Below are positions 8,230 to 16,941 of a stretch of DNA of 40,102 bases, one piece after another. The notes below the pieces were generated by a model, which had not been told where the DNA came from, searched no databases, and was given only the letters and a program-made list of their open reading frames with translations. Made by a program: the position numbers and the translations under genes. The stretch's first letter is position 1, and each line of letters opens with the position of its first letter. The stretch covers positions 1 through 40,102 of the forward strand of contig JBFMBG010000026.1 of the NCBI GenBank assembly GCA_040755215.1, read 5' to 3'. This DNA is from JAIMBK01 sp040755215. GTDB lineage: Bacteria; Bacillota; Desulfotomaculia; Desulfotomaculales; Nap2-2B.

Positions 8230-8817
8230 TTACTTGCGAACGGTAAACACCTCGTCGATGATTCCGTATTCTTTTGCTTCTGCGGCCGACATAAAGAAGT
8301 CCCGCTCGGTATCGTGAGCGATCTTATCTTTAGGCTGGCCGGTATGCCTGGCTAAAAGCTCGTTGATAATGTCTCTTAAACGTAAAATTTCGCGGGCGTG
8401 GATATCGATGTCCGTCGCCTGCCCCTGCACGCCTCCCAGCGGCTGGTGCAGCATAATCCGGGCGTAGGGAAGGGCGTAGCGCTTTCCTTTGGCGCCCGCC
8501 GCCAGTAAAAAGGAAGCCATACTGGCCGCCTGGCCCAGACAAATGGTGGAAACAGGCGGCTTCACGTACTGCATCGTATCGTAAATGGCCATCCCCGCAG
8601 TTACTATCCCGCCTGGAGAATTGATGTACAGATGAATGTCTTTTTCCGGGTCCTCGGCTTCCAAAAAAAGCATCTGGGCGATGGCCAGGTTGGCCACGTA
8701 ATCGTCAATAGGGCCGCCGAGAAAAATAATGCGGTCTTTTAAAAGCCGGGAGTAAATATCGTAAGCCCGTTCACCGCGGTTGGTTGTTTCAATTACAAAC
8801 GGCACTAAAGTTGACAT
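8230..8817 (-). CDS. clpP: ATP-dependent Clp protease proteolytic subunit
   Basis: 195 aa, the normal length. The serine peptidase triad is visible: Ser99 in GQAASMAS, His124 in MLHQPLGG and Asp173 in TERDFF. The helix E / handle region (QGQATDIDIHAREIL) and hydrophobic axial residues are normal, so it should form the 14-mer chamber that partners ClpX. It lies between tig and clpX in the conserved Firmicute order. The ATG is preceded by an AAAGGATG site. Nothing is missing. Confidence 0.97.
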   Translation of the reverse strand: MSTLVPFVIETTNRGERAYDIYSRLLKDRIIFLGGPIDDYVANLAIAQMLFLEAEDPEKDIHLYINSPGGIVTAGMAIYDTMQYVKPPVSTICLGQAASMASFLLAAGAKGKRYALPYARIMLHQPLGGVQGQATDIDIHAREILRLRDIINELLARHTGQPKDKIAHDTERDFFMSAAEAKEYGIIDEVFTVRK

Positions 8818-8872
8818 AACATCATCCTTTCTCTATTTTGATTGCATTACCGGCATCATCCGTCAGAACAGG

Positions 8873-10228
8873 CTAATCCTGAGGGACCTCTTGATCTCCA
8901 GCTTCGGCTTTTTCTTCGCTTTCTTCACTTCTATTATCCTCGATCATCTTTGCTTTTTCCACCAGAAATTGCACCGCTTTATTCATCTGCAATCTTTTCT
9001 TCAGGCCGGAAAGCTGCCCCTGGGCCTCCAGGGCCTTCCTCACTACATCGCCGTCCTGGTTTACCTGCTTGCCAATCGCTTCTATTTCGGCCTGGATTTC
9101 TTCTTCAGTCGGCTCGAGATTCTCTTGCCTGGCGACGGCCTCCAGGACAAGGGTGGTTTTCAGGTTCCTTTGGGCCTCAGGGCGAAATTGCTCCTTCATT
9201 TGCGCCAGGGTGATGCCCAGGTACTGCAGGTAGGTATCCAGGGGAATCCCCTGGACCCGCAAGCGCTGCTCCGTTTCCTTAACCATTTCTTCTACGCGAT
9301 TGTCCACCATCTCCTTCGGGATCTCTACCTGGGCGTTTTCTACCGCCTTCTCCACTACGGAGTTGCGCACTTCGGCCTGGGCCTTTTCTTCGGCGACTTT
9401 TTTTAATTTATTCGCCAGATCGGCCTTTAATTCCTCGAGCGTATCGAATTCACTGATGTCCTTGGCAAACTCATCATCCAGCGGGGAAAGCTCTTTGCGC
9501 TGAATCCCCTTGACCGTGACGGTAAAGGTCGCCTCTTTCCCGGCCAGATCTTCCCGGGGATAATCCGCGGGAAATTTCGTAACTACCTCCTTTGTTTCTC
9601 CCAGGAGGGTACCGATCAGTTCATCCTCGACGCCCGGGAAAAATACCCTGCTGCCGACCTCAAAAGTGCAGTCGGTATCCTGCCCGCCTTCAAAGGGCTC
9701 GCCATCCACCCGGCCCTGGTAAGAAATTGTCACCAGGTCGCCCCTGGCGACTTCTCCTTCCTCCAGGGTAACCAGCTTCGCGTGGCGGTTCTGCAGGCGC
9801 TCCAGTTCCTTTAAAACGTCTTCCTCGGTAATGTTTACCGCCGGCCTGGCGACTGCCAGTTCTGTATATTGCCCTAACTCCACTTCGGGTTTAACCACCA
9901 CTTTGGCCTTGAAGACCACCGGCTTGCCTTCTTCCACCTGGACAAGCTCCAGTTCCGGCTGGGTAACCGGCTCGATGCCGGTATCGTCTACGGCTTTAAA
10001 ATAGGCCTCCGGGATAATCAACTCGACGGCTTCGTCCACCAGCGCCTGCTTGCCAATGTGTCTTTCTAAAATAAAACGGGGAGCTTTGCCTCGCCGGAAG
10101 CCGGGTACGTTGACTTTTTTCACCAGCTTCCGGTAGGCCTGGTCGAGGGCCCTGGAAAAGCGTTCGGCATCCACTTCTACTTCCAGTAAAACGGTATTTT
10201 TTTCTATCCTTTCCGCGTTAGCTTTCAT
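8873..10228 (-). CDS. tig: Trigger factor, ribosome-associated chaperone
   Basis: 451 aa. The N-terminal ribosome-binding domain has the signature GFRRGKAPR (about residues 43-51). A FKBP-type prolyl isomerase domain follows (about 160-245, with DGEPFEGGQD and FPGVEDELIG), then a long helical C-terminal chaperone domain ending in an acidic tail. It binds nascent chains at the ribosome exit. It is first gene of the clp-lon operon, with GGGGGAGC just before the ATG. The slightly longer length than usual comes from the Glu-rich C-terminus. Confidence 0.97.
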   Translation of the reverse strand: MKANAERIEKNTVLLEVEVDAERFSRALDQAYRKLVKKVNVPGFRRGKAPRFILERHIGKQALVDEAVELIIPEAYFKAVDDTGIEPVTQPELELVQVEEGKPVVFKAKVVVKPEVELGQYTELAVARPAVNITEEDVLKELERLQNRHAKLVTLEEGEVARGDLVTISYQGRVDGEPFEGGQDTDCTFEVGSRVFFPGVEDELIGTLLGETKEVVTKFPADYPREDLAGKEATFTVTVKGIQRKELSPLDDEFAKDISEFDTLEELKADLANKLKKVAEEKAQAEVRNSVVEKAVENAQVEIPKEMVDNRVEEMVKETEQRLRVQGIPLDTYLQYLGITLAQMKEQFRPEAQRNLKTTLVLEAVARQENLEPTEEEIQAEIEAIGKQVNQDGDVVRKALEAQGQLSGLKKRLQMNKAVQFLVEKAKMIEDNRSEESEEKAEAGDQEVPQD

Positions 10229-10267
10229 TTATGCTCCCCCTTGTTTTAAAAAAATCACACTTGCCTT

Positions 10268-10297
10268 ATTTTACAGCGCATTTATCCTTCCCGGCAA
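10268..10297 (-). promoter_or_regulatory. Candidate sigma-70-type promoter for tig
   Basis: Read on the minus strand, TTGCCG at 10297-10292 and TAAAAT at 10273-10268 are separated by 18 bases, about 40 bases before the tig ATG. It is the best pair in this short gap but deviates from consensus. Confidence 0.35.
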
Positions 10298-10340
10298 GAC
10301 AAATTTTTATTTAAACCAAGATTATATTTTACCCCAACCC

Positions 10341-10366
10341 GGAGATTTGGGCAACATCAAATCTCC
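10341..10366. other. Inverted repeat between the activator gene and tig
   Basis: GGAGATTTG, an 8-base loop and CAAATCTCC form a perfect 9-bp stem 14 bases beyond the activator stop. There is no T-run on either side as in a classic terminator. It could end the activator transcript weakly or be an operator upstream of tig. Confidence 0.45.
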
Positions 10367-10379
10367 AGGCCCCGCCTTT

Positions 10380-12503
10380 TTAAAGGTGATTTGTTTTAAT
10401 CCTCCTGACTTTTCTAACCAGGGTAGATTGATCGATATTTAACGCCTTCGCCGCTTTATAGGTACTGCCGTATTCCCGCAAGGCATTTTGGATCAATTGC
10501 CGTTCCAGCTCCAAAACGGCCTGGCGCAAAGGCAGCACGCCGCGCACCTGGATGTTCGGCGCATAGTCCAGGTGCTCAAACAGGTTGCGGGGCAGGTCCG
10601 CCAGGGTAATGCGGTCCCCGGGGGAGGTAACCACCAGTCTTTCCACCAGATTCTCCAGTTCCCTCACGTTGCCCGGCCAGTTATACTCCAGGAATATCCC
10701 CAAAACTTCGGGGGCGAAATCTTTTTTCAGGCCGTAGGCCTTGCAAAATTTATCGCGGAAATTGTAGGCCAGCGGGATGATGTCCTGCCGGCGTTCCCGC
10801 AAAGGCCAGATATAAAGGGGCACCACGTTCAACCGGAAGTACAGGTCTTCCCGGAATTTCCCCTCCTTGACCAGGGCCTCCAGGTTCTGGTTGGTGGCGG
10901 CCAGGATGCGGATGTTTACCGGGCGCGGCCTGCTTCCTCCGACTGGCATGATTTCCTTTTCCTGGATAGCCCGCAGCAATTTCGCCTGGAAAAGCAAAGG
11001 TATTTCGCTGATTTCATCCAAAAACAGGGTACCGTTGTCGGCCAGTTCAAAAAGCCCGATTTTCCCCTCCCGGTTGGCCCCGGTAAAGGCGCCCCGCTCG
11101 TAGCCGAATAACTCCGACTCCAGCAAGTTTTCCGGAATGGCGCTGCAGTTCACGGTAATGAAAGGCCCTTTCTTCCGCTTGCTGTGCCTGTGCATGAGTT
11201 TGGCAATAACCTCTTTGCCCACCCCCGACTCCCCTAAAATAAGGACGGTGGAATCGACCTGGGCCAGGCGCAGGGCCAGGGCCAAAAGCTCCTGCATTTT
11301 CGGAGAACTGAAAATAACCCCTTCCTGCTTCAGCGCGCCCGCTCGCAGTTGGGTTAACTCGTCGTAGTAGCGTTCGGTAAGCCGCCGGGCCTGCTCCAGC
11401 TGATAGACCAGCTTATTCATTTCGGTGAGATCCCGGACGTTAATCACGATCCGGGTGATTTCTCCATTTTGGTTGAAAACCGGGTTTCCCGTTACCAGCA
11501 GCTGGTGCTGGTCGGATTTGCTTTCGACAACAGTGACAGACTTTTTCTCCTTCAAAACGGCCTCGACGACCGGGGTAGTGTAAATTCCTGCTTTAATCAG
11601 TTCCTGCAGATTTTTTCCCTCAATATTGTGGGTGGCCAGCCCGGTGATCCGTTCGTGGGCCTGGTTGGCCTTAATAATGTTGCCGGCCGGGTCGGCAATC
11701 AAGATCCCGTCGGAAGACGATTCAATAATACAGGCCAGCTCTTTATTGAGCTGCTTGACCAGATCCAGTTCTTTAGAGGTTGATTCGATTTCGGTAATGT
11801 CCTGGAAAACCCCTACCGCCCCGACAATCTGATTATTTTCCAAAACGGGGCTCTGGTTGGCCAGGTAAATCCGTTTTCCCGTGGAATATTCCAGCGACAG
11901 CCGCTGCACATCTTTAGGCCGGCCGTCCTTTAATACCTCCAGAAGTTCCGGAGCGCTGATCACCTGCGGCAGGTACTTGCCGATGGCGGCGCTTTTCGGC
12001 CGCCCGGTAATTTTCTCGGCCGCCTTGTTAAAAAGCGTAATAATTCCTTCCGTATTTACTGCGATAATGCCGTTATGCACGGAATCTAAAAGAGTAATCA
12101 ACTGCTCCACCATCAAAATAGCCGAATCCAGCAAAGCGTTGCAGACTGCTTCCCTGGTTAAAATTCCGCTGAATCGCCCCTGGCCGTCCACCACCGGAAA
12201 AACAGCGGAAGGGAGCGAACAGGCGTCGACCAGGGGCGTATCTTCACGCAGACAATAAAAGTCGGCCCGCATGATCCGGCCGACGGGTAAATCACGGACA
12301 GCCGGATCAGGCCCCAGGTTAAACAAATCATCTTGATAAACCAGGCCGGCTACTCGCCCATCGGCGTCCGTCACCGGCAGGACCGCTGCCTGCGTTTCCT
12401 TAAAGAACGGCCACACCTGCCCAACGGTCTGCCCGGGGGAAAGCCAGATTTCGCTCCGGACCATTACATCTCCCGCGAACATTGCCGCCAACCACCGTTT
12501 CAA
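10380..12503 (-). CDS. Sigma-54-dependent activator with CBS and PAS sensor domains
   Basis: 707 aa. In order: a pair of CBS domains (about 10-125), two PAS domains (about 130-245 and 250-370), an AAA+ sigma-54 interaction module (about 400-630) and a Fis-type HTH at the C-terminus (YGSTYKAAKALNIDQSTLVR). The AAA+ module has Walker A GESGVGKE, the sigma-54 loop GAFTGA and Walker B-like LFLDEISEI, so it should drive open-complex formation by sigma-54 RNA polymerase. CBS domains usually bind adenine nucleotides and PAS domains bind cofactors or small ligands; no receiver domain is present, so the signal is probably sensed directly. It is divergent from the membrane operon at 12829-14416, which has a perfect -24/-12 promoter. 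That makes it the likely local activator. Confidence 0.93.
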   Translation of the reverse strand: MKRWLAAMFAGDVMVRSEIWLSPGQTVGQVWPFFKETQAAVLPVTDADGRVAGLVYQDDLFNLGPDPAVRDLPVGRIMRADFYCLREDTPLVDACSLPSAVFPVVDGQGRFSGILTREAVCNALLDSAILMVEQLITLLDSVHNGIIAVNTEGIITLFNKAAEKITGRPKSAAIGKYLPQVISAPELLEVLKDGRPKDVQRLSLEYSTGKRIYLANQSPVLENNQIVGAVGVFQDITEIESTSKELDLVKQLNKELACIIESSSDGILIADPAGNIIKANQAHERITGLATHNIEGKNLQELIKAGIYTTPVVEAVLKEKKSVTVVESKSDQHQLLVTGNPVFNQNGEITRIVINVRDLTEMNKLVYQLEQARRLTERYYDELTQLRAGALKQEGVIFSSPKMQELLALALRLAQVDSTVLILGESGVGKEVIAKLMHRHSKRKKGPFITVNCSAIPENLLESELFGYERGAFTGANREGKIGLFELADNGTLFLDEISEIPLLFQAKLLRAIQEKEIMPVGGSRPRPVNIRILAATNQNLEALVKEGKFREDLYFRLNVVPLYIWPLRERRQDIIPLAYNFRDKFCKAYGLKKDFAPEVLGIFLEYNWPGNVRELENLVERLVVTSPGDRITLADLPRNLFEHLDYAPNIQVRGVLPLRQAVLELERQLIQNALREYGSTYKAAKALNIDQSTLVRKVRRIKTNHL

Positions 12504-12579
12504 CCTAAATTTAAGTTGATCTTAATACAAATTTTTGTTTGCGGCAAGTGTTCCGACCGGCTCAATTTCTCCTCTGCTG

Positions 12580-12589
12580 GCAATATTGC
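12580..12589. promoter_or_regulatory. Palindrome, possible upstream activator site
   Basis: GCAATATTGC is a perfect 10-bp palindrome about 65 bases upstream of the -24 element, within CTGCTGGCAATATTGCAG. That distance fits an enhancer-like site for a sigma-54 activator, but only one such palindrome is evident. Confidence 0.3.
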
Positions 12590-12653
12590 AGTTATCGATG
12601 TAAAAATGCAGTCAATCTTTTTAAAAACAATCAATTTATCCGGGGAAAAATCC

Positions 12654-12669
12654 TGGCACATTTTTTGCA
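12654..12669 (+). promoter_or_regulatory. Sigma-54 (-24/-12) promoter
   Basis: TGGCACATTTTTTGCA matches the consensus TGGCAC-N5-TTGCA at every defined base. The invariant GG (12655-12656) and GC (12667-12668) are ten bases apart. It points toward the membrane operon and lies about 160 bases before the first ATG. The 325-base gap (12504-12828) otherwise holds the palindrome above and a long leader. Confidence 0.85.
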
Positions 12670-12828
12670 ACAATTGCATCATTAAAAGAGAGGGCAAATT
12701 AAATTCTAAATTTATAACTGTAGCGTGTTTTTTTCATGTATACTATATACAATCCGCGTCATAGGAACGGGAGCTGTTGATATTATTAATCCCTAGCTTA
12801 TCGTTTTCAAGGAAGGAGGTTAAAGTTG

Positions 12829-12954
12829 ATGACCGACAATGCGGTGCTTTTTTCCGCAGGCGCCTACGGCGGAACTTTTATCGTCGCCATGCTGGTGGCC
12901 TGCCTGGTTAAGGTTACCTACGTCCTGATTCACCGCAACAACAATAGTTCCTGA
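12829..12954 (+). CDS. 41-aa single-pass membrane peptide of the oadB-like operon
   Basis: MTDNAVLFSAG is followed by one hydrophobic segment (about residues 14-34) and a short basic/Asn tail. An excellent AAGGAGG site lies before the ATG. It is the first gene after the sigma-54 promoter and precedes an OadB-type decarboxylase beta subunit. Sodium-pump decarboxylases use a small one-helix gamma subunit (OadG) to assemble the complex; this peptide has the size and topology of such a subunit, but sequence similarity is not evident to me. The function is inferred from position only. Confidence 0.7.
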   Translation: MTDNAVLFSAGAYGGTFIVAMLVACLVKVTYVLIHRNNNSS

Positions 12955-13016
12955 CTAATCTTCTAGGAAAGAGAGAGGGGGAAAATAATTCCCGGTCCAG
13001 CCGGCCGGGTAAAGAG

Positions 13017-14228
13017 ATGGAGCTCAGTTTATGGAACTTTTTCCCTGGCATTACCACCCTGTTCGTCCAGGACACAGTTATTGCCGTCGGCAGAATAGTC
13101 CTGATTGCCTTTGGTTTTTTGCTGGCTTACCTTGGTTTCAAGCGCGTTTTAGAGCCCCTGATCATGATTCCCATGGGTCTCGGCATGATTGCCGTCAATG
13201 CCGGCGTCCTTTTCCTGTCCGGCACGACCACCGGCACCCTTTTTCTGAACCCGCTGGTCAGCGACGTTACCGAACTCGTCAACATCATGCAGGTTAACTT
13301 TCTGCAGCCCATCTATAATTTAACCTTTAGCAACGGCTTGATTGCCTGCCTGGTTTTCATGGGCATCGGGGCGATCAGCGACGTGGGCTTTCTTTTAGCC
13401 CGGCCCTTCGCCAGCATGTTCATCGCCGTTTGTGCTGAACTGGGGAGCATCGCCACCCTGCCCATCGGGGTGGCCATGGGGCTGAACATTAAAGAAGCTG
13501 CCGCCGTTGCTGTCGTGGGTGGAGCTGACGCCCCCATGGTCATGTACGCTTCCTTAATCCTGGCCAAGGATTTATTTGTGCCTATTACCGTGGTCGCCTA
13601 CCTGTACTTGAGCCTTACTTACGGAGGATATCCGTACCTGGTCAAGGCGCTGATCCCGAAAAAACTCCGGGGAATTGAGATGGATATTCAATCCATGCCG
13701 GACGTTTCCCCCAAAGAAAAATTCATTTTCTCCGTGGTTACCTGCCTTGTCTTGTGTCTGCTTTTCCCCGTCGCCGCACCGCTCTTTCTCTCCTTTTTCA
13801 TTGGCGTGGCCATCAGGGAGGCCGGCGTGGAAAGATTCATTGAATTTTTGGAAGGCCCTCTGCTTTACGGCTCGACTTTCTTTTTGGGGCTGCTGCTGGG
13901 AACGCTTTGCGAGGCGTCCACCATTCTTAATCCCAAGGTGCTGACCCTGCTGATCCTGGGCATGCTGGCCCTGTTACTGTCCGGAATCGGCGGCATCATC
14001 GGCGGACTGCTGATGTACCTTTTTTCGAAGGGGAAATTTAATCCCTGCGTCGGCATTGCCGGCGTTTCCTGCGTGCCCACCACGGCGAAAGTGGCCCAGC
14101 ACGAAGTAAACGAAGTCAACCCCTACGCGCTAATTCTTCCGTACGCCATGGGGGCAAACGTCAGCGGAGTAATTACTTCGGCCATTATTACGGGAATTTA
14201 CGTAACCGTTTTATCGGTGATTAAATGA
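13017..14228 (+). CDS. OadB/GcdB-type sodium-pumping decarboxylase beta subunit
   Basis: 403 aa, polytopic membrane protein with about ten hydrophobic segments. Family landmarks are the GGADAPMVMYAS loop (about residues 175-186; the family usually has GGADGPT) and the C-terminal NPCVGIAGVSCVPTTAKVAQ and MGANVSGVI. In oxaloacetate, malonyl- or glutaconyl-CoA decarboxylases this subunit decarboxylates carboxybiotin and exports sodium. No carboxyltransferase or biotin carrier gene lies nearby, so the partner is encoded elsewhere or the protein works differently. Its neighbours are two tiny membrane proteins and a sigma-54 activator. The ribosome site before the ATG is weak. The Gly-to-Ala change in the first loop is worth noting. 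Confidence 0.88.
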   Translation: MELSLWNFFPGITTLFVQDTVIAVGRIVLIAFGFLLAYLGFKRVLEPLIMIPMGLGMIAVNAGVLFLSGTTTGTLFLNPLVSDVTELVNIMQVNFLQPIYNLTFSNGLIACLVFMGIGAISDVGFLLARPFASMFIAVCAELGSIATLPIGVAMGLNIKEAAAVAVVGGADAPMVMYASLILAKDLFVPITVVAYLYLSLTYGGYPYLVKALIPKKLRGIEMDIQSMPDVSPKEKFIFSVVTCLVLCLLFPVAAPLFLSFFIGVAIREAGVERFIEFLEGPLLYGSTFFLGLLLGTLCEASTILNPKVLTLLILGMLALLLSGIGGIIGGLLMYLFSKGKFNPCVGIAGVSCVPTTAKVAQHEVNEVNPYALILPYAMGANVSGVITSAIITGIYVTVLSVIK

Positions 14229-14416
14229 TGATGAGTAAAAAAAGCAAGCTCTGGGCGGCAGGTCTTTTCATTATCGCCATCGGCATAACCATGGTGAGGG
14301 TAATTTCCCCCCGGCTCCACGAACCGGTCCCCGTTTTAACGGTCTATTTCGGGGGCCTGGTGGTGGCCACGGTCGGCCTTTTCATCGTCACCCTGGCCAT
14401 CCGGAGCAAACCGTGA
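14225..14416 (+). CDS. 63-aa two-helix membrane protein
   Basis: Starts at an ATG overlapping the stop of the OadB-like gene (ATGA), so translation is probably coupled. Two hydrophobic segments (about residues 9-25 and 37-57) flank a short polar loop (RLHEPVPV). I do not recognise the family. Position suggests an accessory subunit of the same membrane complex. Confidence 0.7.
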   Translation: MMMSKKSKLWAAGLFIIAIGITMVRVISPRLHEPVPVLTVYFGGLVVATVGLFIVTLAIRSKP

Positions 14417-14494
14417 AAATTTAAGACAAGCTGACCGTTTGCTTTCCAACCAAAAGCTGGACAGGCTGAAAAACCTCCACTCCAACTGAATTAG

Positions 14495-14528
14495 CCCCGG
14501 TTAAATAAAAAGGAACGGGGATTTTTTT
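14495..14528 (+). terminator. Rho-independent terminator of the membrane operon
   Basis: CCCCG ... CGGGG stem with an AT-rich loop, followed by ATTTTTTT. It lies about 80 bases beyond the last gene of the operon. Confidence 0.75.
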
Positions 14529-14614
14529 ATGACAAGGCTGCTTAGGAAACCTGCTGCCCCCAGGATGGAAGGGCGCAGCTTGGCCTGACGTTCCGGAAAA
14601 CGACCCGGCCCTTA

Positions 14615-14887
14615 TTATTGCTCAGGCATCTCCTGATATGTGGAGTGCTGCGAATTATACTGGTTGATCTCCTGGTACCTGTTCAGCACATCCCTTTGCC
14701 CCGAGGATTCCGCCAGCTGGTCCCTGATTACCGCAATGTGTTTTTCCTCGGCCTTGGCCAGATCGGCAAACAACTCAGCCATTTTTTGGTTTCCATTATC
14801 CTCTGCTTCCCTCATGTACCGCACATATTGAATCAGTGCCTGCTCTTTCTGGTTTAAGGCTTCTTGCAGGTGGCTCAGAGTATGCAT
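14615..14887 (-). CDS. Half-size ferritin-like/rubrerythrin-type protein
   Basis: 90 aa. Residues 5-60 form a helical hairpin like the first half of rubrerythrin/ferritin-like folds, with the metal-ligand style AEEKH (about residues 47-51) and Glu residues on the preceding helix. The remainder is a Gln/Asn/Ser-rich tail. A complete di-iron site needs two such hairpins, so it would have to dimerise. An alternative is a spore-related ferritin-like protein. GGGAAGGTGA precedes the ATG. It stands alone between the membrane operon and the insertion sequence. Confidence 0.72.
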   Translation of the reverse strand: MHTLSHLQEALNQKEQALIQYVRYMREAEDNGNQKMAELFADLAKAEEKHIAVIRDQLAESSGQRDVLNRYQEINQYNSQHSTYQEMPEQ

Positions 14888-15057
14888 AAGCTTTCACCTT
14901 CCCTAACTCAAAATAACGGCACAGGCGTTCTAATCGTTTTTCCTTAAATATTTTAGGATAATCCAGTCTTTTTATGCCCTTTGTAGCTGTAAAATAACTG
15001 TGGGTGATCACCAATAATCTCCAGGGAGAAAAAGAAGGAGTTTTTCCCCGGAGAAAA

Positions 15058-15107
15058 GAAGAAAACCTCCAATGCAACTCAACCAAAATCACAAAGGAGG
15101 TTTCTTC
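15058..15107 (+). promoter_or_regulatory. Hairpin that can hide the transposase ribosome site
   Basis: GAAGAAAACCTCC (15058-15070) is complementary, with one bulge, to GGAGGTTTCTTC (15096-15107), which contains the AAAGGAGG site of the transposase. In a transcript entering from outside, the ribosome site would be paired. This fits the known protection of insertion sequences against read-through expression. The 220 bases from 14888 hold no gene. Confidence 0.5.
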
Positions 15108-15108
15108 T

Positions 15109-16599
15109 GTGAATACCGCACCCCAGATCCAAACAGCCGCAGACTATCTGAAAGAAAGCCTCTGGCTGAAGGAAAAGAGGGTGGGTACCCTGATTAAAAG
15201 TGTACTCGCCGGCAAGATAAATTTCAATACTTTAGAAAAAGAACTTTTTGCCATTGCCCGGGAATACCTGCTCACCATGCTGGGAGCAATCTTAGAACAT
15301 CTTGATCAGCTCATCCTCTATTCGGCCGAAAGGGAAGGGTGGGAAGTTGTTGAAATCAGGAAACGCACCATCGAAACCACTCTGGGGGTGCTCACCTACC
15401 AAAGACGCTACTACAAAAAGCGCACCTTAAGCGGAGCCTATGCCTATGCCTTTTTGCTGGACGAGTTCCTCGGGCTCCCGGCAAGAGTCCACGTTTCTCC
15501 CCGGTTGAGCGAAATAGCGGTCCTGTTGGCCGCCGAACAAACCTACCGGAAGGCCGCCGAAACCTTAGCCACCGCTTTAGGCGTGAGCATCAGCCACGAG
15601 ACCATCCACCAGGATGTCCAGGTGGCCGGCGAGCACCTCAAGAAATGGGACGGGGAAACTGCTTTAGACAATACCGGAACCCGCATCGTTCCCTTGTTAA
15701 TCATCGAAGTGGACGGGGCGATGATCAAACGGCAGCGCAGATCCAAAGGCCAGCAGAGGCGCTTTGAGTTAAAAACAGCGGTGATTTACGAAGGGTGGGA
15801 GGAAGGTCCCCACGGCCGGGCGAAACTGATCAACCCCACTTACTTCGTTTACCACGGGACTGGAGAAGAATTTTGGGTTGCCCTAGAACGTCACTTAAGC
15901 CGGATCTACGATCTCGACGGGTGTCCCAGAAAGATCATTGCCGGGGACGGCTCCGACTGGGTCCGGGAAGGCGCCGATCTTTTGGGGGCTGAATACCAGT
16001 ACTGCCGTTTTCACTTGCAAAGGGACCTGACCAGCTTATTTAACCCCCAGATGAAAAGAAAAATCGAAAAGATCCTGAAAGCCAACGACCGTGCCGCTTT
16101 CAATCTGTTTTTAAGGACGTTGATCACGGAAGAACCAAACGAAACCAGAAAAGAAAAACTAAAAGCTTTTCAAAGCTTCATTAACAGCGTCTGGGAGGGG
16201 ATTACCGACTGGCGGGAGCGTTCCCGCCCCTGTCCTTCCCCGGCCCGGGGTTTAGGAGTCATCGAACCTAACGTGGGACATACCATTGCCCGGCGCTTTA
16301 AACACCTGGGAGCTTCCTGGTCGGTAAGCGGCGCGGATCATCTGGCGCACGTCCGTTGTGCGAAAAGAAACGGCACTCTTAGCGAAATGTTAAACTTGTC
16401 CGGGCCGCCGATGGCTCTGGAAAAAGACTCACCACGGGTCCAAAATGGTTACTGGGCCAGAAGACAAACAGATGGTCTGGCTAAAAAAGATCCTGGGGAT
16501 TGGCTCCGGGCGTCTCTCCCGGCAGCTTATGGACCCGACCAGAGAACCCGTGAACTGGCGTTTTTGATCAGCCGGCTCACTTTAGACTGGCTTTTCTAA
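15109..16599 (+). CDS. ISLre2-family transposase
   Basis: 496 aa from the GTG at 15109, chosen for AAAGGAGG eight bases upstream. It matches ISLre2-type (UPF0236) transposases: an N-terminal helical region, IEVDGAMIKRQ with the first acidic residue (about 205), IAGDGSDWV (about 281) and the C-terminal GVIEPNVGHTIARRFK, GASWS and ADHLAHVR blocks typical of the family. The frame is open throughout, so the element may be active. I could not define terminal inverted repeats, so the IS ends are uncertain; the IS probably starts after 14890 and ends soon after 16599. Confidence 0.88.
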   Translation: MNTAPQIQTAADYLKESLWLKEKRVGTLIKSVLAGKINFNTLEKELFAIAREYLLTMLGAILEHLDQLILYSAEREGWEVVEIRKRTIETTLGVLTYQRRYYKKRTLSGAYAYAFLLDEFLGLPARVHVSPRLSEIAVLLAAEQTYRKAAETLATALGVSISHETIHQDVQVAGEHLKKWDGETALDNTGTRIVPLLIIEVDGAMIKRQRRSKGQQRRFELKTAVIYEGWEEGPHGRAKLINPTYFVYHGTGEEFWVALERHLSRIYDLDGCPRKIIAGDGSDWVREGADLLGAEYQYCRFHLQRDLTSLFNPQMKRKIEKILKANDRAAFNLFLRTLITEEPNETRKEKLKAFQSFINSVWEGITDWRERSRPCPSPARGLGVIEPNVGHTIARRFKHLGASWSVSGADHLAHVRCAKRNGTLSEMLNLSGPPMALEKDSPRVQNGYWARRQTDGLAKKDPGDWLRASLPAAYGPDQRTRELAFLISRLTLDWLF

Positions 16600-16629
16600 G
16601 ACATGTTCCTGGTGGACCTCGGAGGCTCT

Positions 16630-16800
16630 TTTGGGCGGCGCCGTCAGGGAAGCCTTGACGGCCGGGGACCCCCCGCATGGTATAATGGGAGAAGCGACGG
16701 GTGTGCTACGTTGCAGGCATGTTCCCGGAGCCACCCCGTCGGCGTATTTTGTTAGACCATGCGTGGGGTGGCAGTCAAGGCCGCCGCCACCTTATGTTTT
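16630..16800 (+). ncRNA. Structured non-coding stretch, possible 6S-like RNA
   Basis: The 377 bases between the transposase and tRNA-Gly have no gene but many inverted repeats. They are CCGTCA/TGACGG at 16641-16661, the perfect pair GCCACCCC (16730-16737) and GGGGTGGC (16765-16772), and possible long-range pairing of GGGCGGCG (about 16633) with CCGCCGCC (about 16781). A TATAAT lies at 16681-16686. Bulge-like segments (TTCCCGGAGCC and GTCAAGGCCGCCGCC) recall 6S RNA, but the length is short and the family assignment is a guess. It may partly belong to the IS right end. Confidence 0.28.
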
Positions 16801-16911
16801 AAATTTTTGTGATCCATGTTTTGGTTCTAAAATTTAACCTGGCTGAGTTGCCTTGGAAATTGAAGGATACGACCCACTTTTACTTGACAGTATCATGCCC
16901 TTTTATTCTGC

Positions 16912-16941
16912 TTGACATTTCCCTGTTAACCGCAATATACT
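16912..16941 (+). promoter_or_regulatory. Sigma-70 promoter of tRNA-Gly
   Basis: TTGACA (16912-16917), 18-base spacer, TATACT (16936-16941). It lies about 35 bases before the tRNA and is nearly consensus. Confidence 0.8.

Noticed and set aside
16630..16800. SRP RNA or tmRNA
   Set aside because: No GGAAGCAGC-type SRP loop and no tmRNA tag frame or tRNA-like ends were found.
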